Shown one piece after another: positions 45,006 to 54,172 of a stretch of DNA of 64,000 bases (position 1 is its first letter; each line of letters opens with the position of its first letter). Made by a program: the position numbers and the translations under genes. The stretch is from Salirhabdus euzebyi. Its GTDB lineage: Bacteria; Bacillota; Bacilli; Bacillales; Alkalibacillaceae. The notes below the pieces were generated by a model. It worked only from the letters and a program-made list of their open reading frames with translations. It was not told where the DNA came from and searched no databases. The stretch is taken from assembly GCF_014207435.1 (NCBI RefSeq), contig NZ_JACHGH010000014.1, forward strand, positions 24,072-88,071, written 5' to 3'.

Positions 45006-46118
45006 TTGGCAAAAAGATCATCTGGAAAACTCCGAGCGCCAGATTATACATTGTTAATAATCATTTTTTCCTTGCTATTAATTGGGGTTATTATGGTTTA
45101 TAGTTCGTCTGCTATATGGGCGGAATACAAATTAAATGATCCGTTTTTTTACGCGAAACGGCAGCTTTTATTTGCATTTGTTGGTTTATTTGTTATGTTT
45201 TTTATGATGAATGTTCCCTATCAAAAATGGAGAGATTATTCAAACATTATTTTGATTGTCTGCTACGTTTTATTAATCGCCGTGCTAATTCCAGGGATAG
45301 GAATGGTACGTGGTGGGGCAAGAAGTTGGATTGGTGTAGGGGCATTTAGTGTTCAACCAGCAGAATTTATGAAGTTCGGCTTAATTATTTTCATGGCAAA
45401 AGTACTTTCAGAAAGACAAAAATATATTACTTCATTTAAGCAAGGTTTTTTACCATCTTTACTTTTAGTTTTTGTTCCTTTTGGTTTAATCATGTTACAG
45501 CCAGATCTCGGAACGGGTGTCGTTTTAGTTGGGACATGTTTCGTCATGATTTACATAGCTGGAGCAAAAATATCCCATTTTGCTGGATTAGGTTTATTAG
45601 GATTAGTTGGATTTGCTGGCCTTATTATTTCGGCTCCATATCGTATTGATCGAATTCGGGCATTTCTAAACCCATGGGAAGATCCATTAGGTGATGGGTT
45701 CCAAATTATTCAATCCTTATATGCGATAGGGCCAGGTGGTTTAATGGGAATGGGGTTAGGGCAAAGCTTACAAAAATTCTTCTATTTACCCGAACCCCAA
45801 ACAGACTTTATTTTTTCTATTTTAGCCGAAGAACTTGGATTTATCGGTGGTGCATTTGTCATATTACTTTTCTTCTTATTAATGTGGAGAGGGATTAGAA
45901 TTGCCCTTCATGCGCCTGACTTGTTCGGTAGTTTATTAGCACTAGGTATTGTTGGGATGCTAGTAATTCAAGTGTTCATCAACATAAGTGTTGTTATTGG
46001 TCTAATTCCAGTTACAGGGATTACGTTGCCATTCATAAGTTATGGTGGATCATCATTGACCCTAACCTTGTTATCTGTTGGGGTATTGTTAAATATAAGC
46101 AGGTATGCAAAAATTTAA
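45006..46118 (+). CDS. spoVE: Sporulation SEDS glycosyltransferase SpoVE
   Basis: FtsW-type glycosyltransferase used for the spore cortex. The 370 residues contain about ten membrane helices, the SEDS segments PFINPWEDPLGDGF-type (NPWEDPLGDGFQII here), EPQTDFIFSILAEELG and PVTGITLPFISYGGSS. It is named spoVE rather than ftsW from its place after murD and from close resemblance at the N-terminus to B. subtilis SpoVE. The start is probably TTG 45006 after GGGGGTG; TTG 44991 is an alternative. murG does not follow it here. Confidence 0.92.
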   Translation: MAKRSSGKLRAPDYTLLIIIFSLLLIGVIMVYSSSAIWAEYKLNDPFFYAKRQLLFAFVGLFVMFFMMNVPYQKWRDYSNIILIVCYVLLIAVLIPGIGMVRGGARSWIGVGAFSVQPAEFMKFGLIIFMAKVLSERQKYITSFKQGFLPSLLLVFVPFGLIMLQPDLGTGVVLVGTCFVMIYIAGAKISHFAGLGLLGLVGFAGLIISAPYRIDRIRAFLNPWEDPLGDGFQIIQSLYAIGPGGLMGMGLGQSLQKFFYLPEPQTDFIFSILAEELGFIGGAFVILLFFLLMWRGIRIALHAPDLFGSLLALGIVGMLVIQVFINISVVIGLIPVTGITLPFISYGGSSLTLTLLSVGVLLNISRYAKI

Positions 46119-46119
46119 G

Positions 46120-46152
46120 AAATTCCTTGCCACTTTAGGCAAGGAATTTTTT
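46120..46152 (+). terminator. Intrinsic terminator after spoVE
   Basis: AAATTCCTTGCC and GGCAAGGAATTT form a perfect stem around ACTTTA, followed by a T run, at the place where murG is found in B. subtilis. Confidence 0.88.
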
Positions 46153-46265
46153 CTGTGAAAAGATAATATGGGTTCATGTCACAAAAAGAGGGAAACCATG
46201 ATAAAATAATGGATGGGTATTTATTTTATGAACAATGATACAGTAACATATAAAGGAGGATGCTC

Positions 46266-47171
46266 ATGGAAACAATCATTCAAAAGCTGACAGAAGCAAA
46301 TGTAGGAAAAGTAAAAGAAAATGAACTACTATCAAAACATACAACTATTAAAATTGGCGGACCAGCTGATTTATTTATAGAACCAAACAGTATTGAGGGA
46401 CTAAAAAAAACAATTGAAATTTTAAATGCGTTTAACACGCCTATTCGCGTAATAGGAAGAGGATCCAATTTATTAATTCCCGATGAAGGTCTGCGTGGTG
46501 CTGTTATTAAGTTCGGCGTAGGTCTTGATCATTTGGAGGAAAATGAAGACCATATTACAGTAGGCGGGGGTTATCCCCTAGTCAAACTAGCGACGATTAT
46601 GAGTAGAAAAGGAAAGCGAGGATTAGCATTTGCTGGTGGTATTCCTGGTAGTGTCGGTGGTGCAGTTTATATGAACGCAGGAGCCCACGGTTCTGACATG
46701 TCGAACATTTTAGTCAAATCACTAGTTCTTTTTCCGGATGGAACATTAGAATGGCTTACTAATAAAGAAATGAAATTTTCCTATCGGACATCAGTTTTAC
46801 AAGAAGAAAGAAGAGGATACTGTGTAGAAGCAGTTTTGAAGCTTGAGAATGGAGATAAGGAAGAAATAGTAGAAGAAATGAAGAAATATAAGGATTATCG
46901 TAGGGATACACAGCCTTGGAGTCATCCTTGCTGTGGAAGTGTGTTTAGAAATCCACTACCTAACCATGCCGGAAAACTTGTGCAAGATGCCGGTTTGAAA
47001 GGCTACCAAATTGGAGGGGCTAAAATTTCTGAACTACACGGGAACTTTATTGTAAATGAAGGAAACGCAACGTTTGAGGATGTAATGGCCTTAATTGATC
47101 ATATTAAAAAAACAATAGTAGAAAAATATGATGTTAAAATGGAAACCGAAGTAGAAATCTTAGAAAACTAG
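46266..47171 (+). CDS. murB: UDP-N-acetylenolpyruvoylglucosamine reductase
   Basis: NADPH- and FAD-dependent reductase that completes UDP-MurNAc. 301 residues, with the FAD-binding segments HTTIKIGGPADLF, GRGSNLLIPDEGLRG and GGIPGSVGGAVYMNAGAHG. In the last third, SHPCCGSVFRNP carries the residue that protonates the substrate (a cysteine or serine in the family), and the sequence ends with the typical type II short form. The ATG at 46266 follows AAAGGAGGATGCTC; the ATG at 46260 overlaps that site. Confidence 0.95.
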   Translation: METIIQKLTEANVGKVKENELLSKHTTIKIGGPADLFIEPNSIEGLKKTIEILNAFNTPIRVIGRGSNLLIPDEGLRGAVIKFGVGLDHLEENEDHITVGGGYPLVKLATIMSRKGKRGLAFAGGIPGSVGGAVYMNAGAHGSDMSNILVKSLVLFPDGTLEWLTNKEMKFSYRTSVLQEERRGYCVEAVLKLENGDKEEIVEEMKKYKDYRRDTQPWSHPCCGSVFRNPLPNHAGKLVQDAGLKGYQIGGAKISELHGNFIVNEGNATFEDVMALIDHIKKTIVEKYDVKMETEVEILEN

Positions 47172-47275
47172 GTACCTTCTCTTATTTCATTCTGCTTTTA
47201 GTGTGATATAATTATTTATTATAGTTGTAGACTTTCTGTATTGAAATCTTTTGGGAAGTACTAAAAGTGACAACC

Positions 47276-47303
47276 GAAAAACGGCATGGTTTCATGCCGT
47301 TTT
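47276..47303 (+). terminator. Intrinsic terminator after murB
   Basis: AAAACGGCATG and CATGCCGTTTT form an 11-base perfect stem around GTTT, about 105 bases after the murB stop and before divIB. Confidence 0.88.
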
Positions 47304-47359
47304 CTTATACGTAAGGATAGTTATCACAATGAAATTAGTTAAGGGGAAGTAAAAGGATT

Positions 47360-48157
47360 ATGGCTGATAAAAAAATAGTATCCATTGAAGACCGTATTCC
47401 AAAATTAAAAGCGGCTAGAAAGAAAAAGGCTAATAGACGATTAGTTTTTTATTTATTTTTATTTTTCATTTTAATCCTAATTATTTTGTATCTTCAGTCA
47501 CCTCTTAGCCATGTGAAGCATATTGTTGTCCAGGAAAACACCTTTTTAGAGACTGGTGAAATAATCAACCAAAGTGAGCTTAAAAAGGGAAGTAATATTT
47601 GGAATTTAAAGTTTGAAGAGATAGAAAATAGTATTTTGGAGCTTCCCGAAATAAAAAACGTAGAAATAAGAAGGAAATTGCCGAATACTGTTGAAATAAA
47701 GGTTGAAGAATATTTGAGAGTTGGGTATGTTAAGTATGAAGGAAGTTTTTTTCCAATACTCGAAAATGGACAAGCATTAAAAAACAAACCAGTTGATACT
47801 CCTGGTGGAGATGCACCTATATTGATAGGTTGGGAAAATAGTACCTATTTAGCTGAAATGACAAAAGAGCTACGTTCACTAAATAATAGCTTGAGTGCAC
47901 AAATTTCAGAAATTCATTGGGCACCAGAGGATACAAATCCGTATAAAATTCAATTATACATGGTAAATGGGCGAGAAGTTATTGCCTCTATCCGAAATTT
48001 TTCAGATAAAATGAGAGCTTATCCTTCCATTGCAGCTCAAATTGACCCTGAACAAAAAGGTGTTATACATATTGACTTAGGGGCTTTCTTTGTACCATAT
48101 GGTGAAACGATAGAAGAAGATATGGAGAATGCGGAAGAAGGAGAGAGTGTGGAATGA
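47360..48157 (+). CDS. divIB: Cell division protein DivIB (FtsQ)
   Basis: A 265-residue bitopic division protein with a basic cytoplasmic start, one membrane helix (about 28-46), an external POTRA domain (about 50-120, from HVKHIVVQENTFLETG) and a beta domain. It acts with FtsL and DivIC in the septal complex. The acidic tail after residue 250 is typical of the family. The stop overlaps the next start by four bases (ATGA). Confidence 0.94.
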   Translation: MADKKIVSIEDRIPKLKAARKKKANRRLVFYLFLFFILILIILYLQSPLSHVKHIVVQENTFLETGEIINQSELKKGSNIWNLKFEEIENSILELPEIKNVEIRRKLPNTVEIKVEEYLRVGYVKYEGSFFPILENGQALKNKPVDTPGGDAPILIGWENSTYLAEMTKELRSLNNSLSAQISEIHWAPEDTNPYKIQLYMVNGREVIASIRNFSDKMRAYPSIAAQIDPEQKGVIHIDLGAFFVPYGETIEEDMENAEEGESVE

Positions 48158-48864
48158 AATTGAAGGGTAGTCATGTTATATTCTCCTTCATTTTACTTGT
48201 TACTGGTTTTCTAGCAGCCTTTAGTTACCAAATAACAAAAGAAGAATCAAAGGTTGTGAAGCTAGAAAGTGATCAATTAGAACAAGATTATTTTTATAGA
48301 CAACAATTAAACGAAGTAGAACAGAAAAATAAACAATTGCGCAATGAACTAGTTGCACTTAAAGAGCAGATTAATAATTTTGAAGAAGAATTAGGAAAAC
48401 AAGAGGAAGTTGTTGCTGGTTTTTTAGACGATAAACAAAAGCTTCAAATGTTAACGGGTGAAGTACCCATTCGTGGTTCGGGAATTTCTGTCACGTTAAA
48501 AGATGCAGAATATGTACCGGACGATGAAAGTGTTAACGTTAATGACTATATTGTACATGATCTTCATGTGCACAAAGTGGTGAATGAACTGTTGTCTTCT
48601 GGTGCATCTGCCATTTCTATTAACGGACAAAGATTACTAAAAAGTAGCTTTATTACTTGTATAGGTCCTGTTATATCGGTAGATGGTGTTCAACACCCAG
48701 CACCGTTTGTCATAAGTGCGATAGGAGATGCAGATATTTTAGAGACAAGCTTAAAACTACAAAATGGTGTCTTAGAGCAATTAGTGATGGACAATGTTGA
48801 GGTTACTATTGAGAAGAAAAACGAGTTAAAAATGAATGCTAGGGTTTCTGGTGAAAGGTGGTAA
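48154..48864 (+). CDS. ylxW: DUF881 family protein YlxW
   Basis: A 236-residue DUF881 protein with an N-terminal membrane anchor (about 8-25), a coiled coil (about 35-85) and the DUF881 domain ending in LKMNARVSGER. Its role is unknown; it is always next to division genes in Bacilli, so a link to the divisome is inferred. The start overlaps the divIB stop by four bases. Confidence 0.9.
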   Translation: MKLKGSHVIFSFILLVTGFLAAFSYQITKEESKVVKLESDQLEQDYFYRQQLNEVEQKNKQLRNELVALKEQINNFEEELGKQEEVVAGFLDDKQKLQMLTGEVPIRGSGISVTLKDAEYVPDDESVNVNDYIVHDLHVHKVVNELLSSGASAISINGQRLLKSSFITCIGPVISVDGVQHPAPFVISAIGDADILETSLKLQNGVLEQLVMDNVEVTIEKKNELKMNARVSGERW

Positions 48865-48871
48865 GTTTTTC

Positions 48872-49585
48872 TTGAGGAGAAAAATGTTATTAGCATTTGT
48901 CTCTTTGTTGGCTGGACTTATGGTTGCTGTTCTTTTTCAGTCCAACCAAACAACAGAAGTCAGGGATACAAGGGATTTATGGGAAGTTCGTACAGACTTA
49001 CGTGAAGAACAGTTAAAGCAGCAAAACTTGTATAAACAAATAAGGGATGCTGAGATAATAATTGAACAATATGAAGGTAAATCAGATCGTGAAAAGCTGG
49101 AGACATTAAAGGAATCTGTTAATGTATTAAAAGAGAAAGCAGGATTGACAGAAATTAAAGGCAAAGGTCTTGTCATTCGTGTAAATCCACTTTACCAAGA
49201 TTTACAGTTTGGTCAAGTGTACCCTACGGTACCACCTGAATTATTACATCGTTTAATTAATGAATTAAACACATATGGGGCCAACAACATCGCTATTGCA
49301 AACGAACGTTATACGAGTATAACACCTATACGTTCTGTTAATGAATATACGTATGTAAACAATCACCCTTTACCTCCTTTACCAATGGAAATAAAGGTGC
49401 TTGCCTCAGATGTAGAAAAATTACTTGATTATATGCAGGTTAGCCGGGTGAATGATTATTTTGCTGTAGAAAATTTAGAACTTGAATACGATATAGAACA
49501 TAATTTAACGTTGCCAAAGTACGACCAAAGCATTGACTTCAAGTGGTTAAATTCGGCAGATTTTGACGAAACAGGAGAATCGTAA
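48872..49585 (+). CDS. ylxX: DUF881 family protein YlxX
   Basis: A second DUF881 protein, 237 residues from TTG 48872 (GAAAGGTGG upstream). It has a membrane anchor (about 5-22), a coiled coil (about 40-90) and the DUF881 domain with INELNTYGANNIAIANERY, which parallels the ylxW segment. The pair probably arose by duplication. An ATG at 48884 is an alternative start. Its stop is one base before sbp. Confidence 0.88.
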   Translation: MRRKMLLAFVSLLAGLMVAVLFQSNQTTEVRDTRDLWEVRTDLREEQLKQQNLYKQIRDAEIIIEQYEGKSDREKLETLKESVNVLKEKAGLTEIKGKGLVIRVNPLYQDLQFGQVYPTVPPELLHRLINELNTYGANNIAIANERYTSITPIRSVNEYTYVNNHPLPPLPMEIKVLASDVEKLLDYMQVSRVNDYFAVENLELEYDIEHNLTLPKYDQSIDFKWLNSADFDETGES

Positions 49586-49586
49586 T

Positions 49587-49952
49587 ATGTGGCTTACATT
49601 AATATTTCTCATTATTGGTATAGTATTAGGCTTATTAACAGACTTTCGTATTCCAGAAATTTATGAAAATTATCTATCCATTGCAGTATTAGCTGCTTTT
49701 GATACATTAATTGGGGGCATACGCTCTCACTTAGAACATAAGTTTGACGAAAAAGTATTCGTAACAGGTTTTTTTGCTAACGTTTCTTTAGCTGCACTTT
49801 TAGCCTTTGTTGGTGTACAACTAGGAATCGATTTATATTTAGCGGCCGTGTTTGCTTTTGGTGTTAGACTTTTTAATAATATCGCTTTGATTAGAAGGCA
49901 TTTGTTGGTAAAGTTAGAAAATAATACAAGGCAGAAAAAATCGAAAATTTAA
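49587..49952 (+). CDS. sbp: Small basic protein Sbp (DUF1290)
   Basis: A 121-residue membrane protein with about three to four helices of the DUF1290/Sbp family, carrying the family segment LAAFDTLIGGIRSHLEHKFD. The function is unknown, though the fixed place before ftsA suggests a membrane role in division. The ATG at 49587 follows ACAGGAGAAT and lies two bases after the ylxX stop. Confidence 0.9.
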   Translation: MWLTLIFLIIGIVLGLLTDFRIPEIYENYLSIAVLAAFDTLIGGIRSHLEHKFDEKVFVTGFFANVSLAALLAFVGVQLGIDLYLAAVFAFGVRLFNNIALIRRHLLVKLENNTRQKKSKI

Positions 49953-50103
49953 AAGGAAATCTTTATTTCTTTGTTGAATTAATTAATAATATATAATAGG
50001 AATGTATAATTCCAATTCAACAGCTTTTATGAACAAAAAGAATGAAAAGTTTCCTAAAAATTAAAACGAACATTTTGGATGCCCTTTTCAGGAGGTGCGA
50101 ATT

Positions 50104-51399
50104 TTGAACAACAATGAAATACTAGTAAGTTTAGACATCGGAACATCCAGAGTAAAAGTTATTATTGGAGAAGTCGCAAAGGATTCCTTAAACATTATAG
50201 GAGTCGGGACAGCTAAGTCAAATGGCATGAAAAAGGGAGCCATCGTTGATATAGATCAAACTGTTCAAGCTATTCGAACTGCCGTAGAGCAAGCGGAAAG
50301 AATGGTAGATATGCAAATTGAACGTGTCGTTGTAAGTGTCAACGGAAACCATGTTCAATTACAGCCATGCCATGGTGTAGTAGCTGTTTCTAGCGAAAAC
50401 CGTGAAATAGGTCAAGAGGATATTGCTAGAGTTATAGATGCTTCTCAAGTGATGTCCATTCCACCAGAAAGAGAAATCATTGATGTTTTTCCAAAGCAAT
50501 TTATTGTTGATGGTCAGGATGAAATTACAGATCCAAGAGGCATGATAGGTGTCCGTTTGGAAATGGAAGGCACCCTTATCACTTGCTCTAAAACGGTTCT
50601 ACATAATACGCTTAAATGCATTGAAGGAGCAGGGTTGGAAGTACAAGATGTATGTCTTCACCCATTAGCATCAGGTTCAGTTGCGTTGTCTAACGATGAA
50701 AAAAACCTAGGTGTAGCTCTAATTGACATCGGTGGCGGTAGCACTACCATTTCCATTTATGAATCTGGATTTTTAAAAGAGGCTGCTGTTCTTCCGCTTG
50801 GTGGAGATAACATAACGAAAGACTTGTCTATCGGGATGAAAACTTCTACAGAAGAAGCAGAGGAAATTAAACAAAAATTTGGACATGCTTATTACGATCA
50901 TGCTTATGAAGATGAAGTATTTGAAGTAAGTATTATCGGTAGTAATCAAAAACAAACTTTTAATCAGTTACAAATATCTGATATGATTGAAGCAAGATTA
51001 GAAGAAATTTATGTTTTTATAAGTCAAGAAATAAGAAAAATGGGATATTATGACCTGCCGGGAGGGTACGTACTAACTGGTGGTATTATGAATATTCCAG
51101 GAGTATTAGAACTAGCACAAGTAGTTTTTCAATCTAATGTCCGAATCGCTATTCCAGATTATATAGGTGTTCGGGAACCACAATATACTGCAGCTGTTGG
51201 AACGTTACAGTTTGCATATCGAAATGCGAAAGTGCAGGGGAAAGAACTTTATCCTTCAGTGAAAATGCAAAGTTTTGAACAAAAAACGGTTAAACAACGC
51301 AAGAAACCGAAGACAACTAGCTCTACTAATAAAAGTGTGGAAACGAAAAAGAACAAAGAATCAGGCTTCGCGAAATTATTTAGCTACTTTTTTGACTAA
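50104..51399 (+). CDS. ftsA: Cell division protein FtsA
   Basis: Actin-like ATPase that anchors FtsZ to the membrane. 431 residues with the actin-fold motifs SLDIGTSRVKVIIG (phosphate 1), ALIDIGGGSTTISIYE (phosphate 2) and VLTGGIMNIPGV (adenosine). The last residues GFAKLFSYFFD are an amphipathic membrane-targeting helix. The start is TTG 50104 after a strong AGGAGGTG; this gives the family start MNNNEI. ftsZ follows 63 bases later. Confidence 0.96.
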   Translation: MNNNEILVSLDIGTSRVKVIIGEVAKDSLNIIGVGTAKSNGMKKGAIVDIDQTVQAIRTAVEQAERMVDMQIERVVVSVNGNHVQLQPCHGVVAVSSENREIGQEDIARVIDASQVMSIPPEREIIDVFPKQFIVDGQDEITDPRGMIGVRLEMEGTLITCSKTVLHNTLKCIEGAGLEVQDVCLHPLASGSVALSNDEKNLGVALIDIGGGSTTISIYESGFLKEAAVLPLGGDNITKDLSIGMKTSTEEAEEIKQKFGHAYYDHAYEDEVFEVSIIGSNQKQTFNQLQISDMIEARLEEIYVFISQEIRKMGYYDLPGGYVLTGGIMNIPGVLELAQVVFQSNVRIAIPDYIGVREPQYTAAVGTLQFAYRNAKVQGKELYPSVKMQSFEQKTVKQRKKPKTTSSTNKSVETKKNKESGFAKLFSYFFD

Positions 51400-51462
51400 T
51401 TTGGCGTTTCCTTCATTACAGAAAATCTAATCTGGTAAACTTGCAAATTGGGAGGAACGAAT

Positions 51463-52575
51463 ATGTTAGATTTTGATACGAATATGGATCAACTAGCAAC
51501 GATAAAAGTTATTGGTGTAGGTGGCGGTGGAAGTAATGCTGTGAACCGCATGATTGAACATGGTGTACAAGGTGTTGAGTTTATTGCAGTTAATACAGAT
51601 GCACAAGCTCTTAACCTATCAAAAGCAGAAGTAAAGATGCAAATTGGTGGCAAATTAACGAGAGGTTTAGGTGCAGGTGCTAATCCTGAAATTGGTCGTA
51701 AAGCTGCTGAAGAAACAAAAGAGCAAATTGAAGAAGCTCTTCAAGGTGCAGATATGGTATTTGTTACAGCAGGAATGGGTGGAGGTACAGGTACTGGTGC
51801 TGCTCCCGTTATTGCTCAAATCGCAAAAGAATTAGGTGCACTTACTGTTGGGGTTGTTACTCGTCCGTTTACTTTTGAAGGTAGAAGACGTTCCACACAA
51901 GCTGTAGGTGGAATTGACGCTCTAAAAGCGAGTGTTGATACACTTATTGTAATCCCTAATGATCGTCTATTAGAAATGGTGGATAAAAACACACCAATGC
52001 TTGAAGCTTTCCGTGAGGCTGATAATGTACTTCGTCAAGGTGTACAAGGTATTTCTGATTTAATTGCTGTTCCTGGTTTAATTAACGTAGACTTTGCAGA
52101 CGTTAAAACGATTATGGCTAATAAAGGTTCTGCCTTAATGGGAATTGGTATTGCTACAGGTGAAAACCGTGCTACCGAAGCAGCGAAAAAAGCAATATCT
52201 TCTCCATTATTGGAGACTTCTATTGATGGTGCTCATGGTGTGTTGATGAACATAACTGGTGGTATTAATTTAAGCCTTTATGAAGTACAAGAAGCAGCTG
52301 ATATTGTTACTTCTGCAGCAGACCAAGAAGTAAACGTTATTTTTGGTTCTGTCATTAATGAAGAATTAAAAGATGAGATTATTGTTACAGTTATTGCTAC
52401 AGGTTTTGATGAAAATCAAAATACGCAAAGTCCAACGAAACAACGCCCAGGCGCTGTAAATGATAAAGTGAGCCGTGGCAATGAGGAACGTCGCGGTAAA
52501 ACAGTAAAAGCTGGATTGGAAGAAGAAACGTTAGATATCCCAACGTTCCTAAGAAATCGAAATCGTAGACCATAA
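51463..52575 (+). CDS. ftsZ: Cell division protein FtsZ
   Basis: Tubulin-like GTPase that forms the division ring. 370 residues with [17 protein letters not shown] near the start, the GTP signature [11 protein letters not shown] near residue 105 and the C-terminal peptide [14 protein letters not shown], which binds FtsA, SepF and EzrA. The stretch before this peptide (about 320-350) is the usual flexible linker. The ATG at 51463 follows GGGAGGAACGAAT; the frame opens 15 bases earlier without support. A terminator follows. Confidence 0.98.
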   Translation: MLDFDTNMDQLATIKVIGVGGGGSNAVNRMIEHGVQGVEFIAVNTDAQALNLSKAEVKMQIGGKLTRGLGAGANPEIGRKAAEETKEQIEEALQGADMVFVTAGMGGGTGTGAAPVIAQIAKELGALTVGVVTRPFTFEGRRRSTQAVGGIDALKASVDTLIVIPNDRLLEMVDKNTPMLEAFREADNVLRQGVQGISDLIAVPGLINVDFADVKTIMANKGSALMGIGIATGENRATEAAKKAISSPLLETSIDGAHGVLMNITGGINLSLYEVQEAADIVTSAADQEVNVIFGSVINEELKDEIIVTVIATGFDENQNTQSPTKQRPGAVNDKVSRGNEERRGKTVKAGLEEETLDIPTFLRNRNRRP

Positions 52576-52591
52576 CAAACAAGTAAGTAGT

Positions 52592-52620
52592 AGAAGCTGG
52601 CGTATAGCCAGCTTCTTTTT
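52592..52620 (+). terminator. Intrinsic terminator of ftsAZ
   Basis: AGAAGCTGGC and GCCAGCTTCT form a stem around GTATA with a run of T residues after it. Confidence 0.9.
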
Positions 52621-52659
52621 GTTTGCTTAGGAAATTATAAAATTTCGGACTTGTGGATA

Positions 52660-52800
52660 AGTTAGTTGCACGGGGGAGCCACGTCTAGCTCCAGCACCTA
52701 CCCCCTCGGGACATAAGTCAATCCCTTCTGTGGCAAAAACCTCCACGGCAGGTCTTGCCTTATGCCTGCCTTAGGCTGAGCAAGGCGCTTGCGCTTTTGT
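52660..52800. repeat. Second intergenic repeat-like GC-rich block after ftsZ
   Basis: Approximate limits. The block reads CTAGCTCCAGCACCTACCCC, continues through CTCGGGACATAAGTCAATCC and ends near AAGGCGCTTGCGCTTTTGTTC. I know sequences of this kind as frequent intergenic repeats of Bacillaceae genomes (CTAGCTCCAGCGCCTAG... CGCTTGCGC). It is not related to the repeat at 25 and 39 kb. It lies where B. subtilis has bpr (bpf). Only one copy is in the window, so the assignment rests on recognition, not on comparison here. Confidence 0.6.
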
Positions 52801-53026
52801 TCTTATTCCCTTAGGTTTATCTCTTTTTGACCATTTGGTTTTAAGAAAGTTAACCTTATGATTGGAATTAGGATCAACTTCAAAAGTTTCTTCGTAATAT
52901 TTTACTACTAAAACTTCTTTTAACTACTATATAGGTCATCCAATCTATACTTTCTTCTATTATGAAAACGAATTAAAAATAGTTAGACAAAATGAGAAAA
53001 AATAAGTACATTTTTGCAAACAGAAT

Positions 53027-53059
53027 TTGACAGACTTTTTAGGCTATGTTTTCTATACT
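53027..53059 (+). promoter_or_regulatory. spoIIG-type promoter with 21-base spacing
   Basis: A consensus -35, TTGACA (53027-53032), and -10 TATACT (53054-53059) are 21 bases apart instead of 17. The B. subtilis spoIIG promoter is a sigma A promoter with spacing of about 22 that works only with Spo0A. The Spo0A-box-like TTTGACA (53026-53032) overlaps the -35 element and TTAGACA (52983-52989) lies upstream, each one mismatch from TTCGACA. This supports spoIIGA starting at 53101. Confidence 0.65.
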
Positions 53060-53100
53060 TACCCGTAAGAGTAAAGTTGTCCAAAGAAAGGCGGAAAAAC

Positions 53101-54021
53101 GTGACAATCTATTTGGATGCTGTCTGGATTCTAAACTTTTTGATTGATTGGATGATTTTACAGTTAGTGCACTGGCTGACAAGAGCATCAACACCAAGAG
53201 TTAGACTTATTGCCGGGGGTATTGTTGCATCACTACTTGTGCCGATTACACTTTTATATCCAAATAACTTTTTTTCAACTTTACCTGGAAAGATTATATT
53301 TTCCCTTATTATTTTGGTCGTCTCTTTTGGTTTTAAAAATTTAAGGCAATATATGAAACAATTCCTTAGTTTCTATTTTGTTTCGTTTGCTATTGGTGGT
53401 GGTTTATTCGGAATTTACTTTCTCGTTGGACAACAATTGCATAATTCGAATGGACTTTTTGTCACCTACACGACAGGTTTTGGTGATATGGTCAGTTGGA
53501 CATTCGTTGCTATATTTTTTCCGATAGTATGGTGGTTTACAAGAACGAGATTAGACCAAATAACTTTTGAGAAAATTAGGTACAGTGAAATGTGTCCCGT
53601 AAAATTTGAATTGGACGGTAATCAATATGAAACGACTGGATTTTTTGATAGTGGAAACAGCTTAATGGATCCTTTCACAAAAAAACCAGTTATCGTTTGT
53701 GATGAAGTTGTGTTAAAAAGATGTTTTTCAGATAGTGACTGGCTTCAATTAAAAAAATGTCAGGAGGATTGGTCCTTTGAACACCTTCCCGATAAATGGT
53801 TATCCAGAATAAGGATGATACCATACCAAGGAGTTGGAGGAAGAAGAGCCTTTATACTTATATTCAAGCCAGATAACTTTTATGTAAAATACCAAAATCA
53901 AAATTACTGCCTAGATAAAGTGTATATTGGTATCCAGTTTGGTGAACTATCGGCAGATGGAAGTTACCACTGTTTATTGCATCCGAAAATCATGCAAGCT
54001 CCAAAGCTCAAAATATCCTAA
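53101..54021 (+). CDS. spoIIGA: Sigma-E processing peptidase SpoIIGA
   Basis: Membrane aspartic protease that cuts the pro-sequence from sigma E after a signal from the forespore (SpoIIR). The 306-residue protein has about five membrane helices in its N-terminal half and a soluble C-terminal half with GFFDSGNSLMDP. The aspartate is Asp183, the same number as the catalytic residue in B. subtilis. The GTG start follows GAAAGGCGG; the frame opens upstream but over the promoter. sigE follows 151 bases later. Confidence 0.94.
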   Translation: MTIYLDAVWILNFLIDWMILQLVHWLTRASTPRVRLIAGGIVASLLVPITLLYPNNFFSTLPGKIIFSLIILVVSFGFKNLRQYMKQFLSFYFVSFAIGGGLFGIYFLVGQQLHNSNGLFVTYTTGFGDMVSWTFVAIFFPIVWWFTRTRLDQITFEKIRYSEMCPVKFELDGNQYETTGFFDSGNSLMDPFTKKPVIVCDEVVLKRCFSDSDWLQLKKCQEDWSFEHLPDKWLSRIRMIPYQGVGGRRAFILIFKPDNFYVKYQNQNYCLDKVYIGIQFGELSADGSYHCLLHPKIMQAPKLKIS

Positions 54022-54172
54022 TTTCTAATACCATGCAATTTATACCTATCCTAGTACTTATGTGCATGGACCTACTTCTTAAGACTTTTGCTAGCTAAGT
54101 TTTCTATAAATACCCTTTAACATACTTGAAGGCTTTGTAAGATAAAAAATCGAAGGGGAGAGATAGGGCAAT

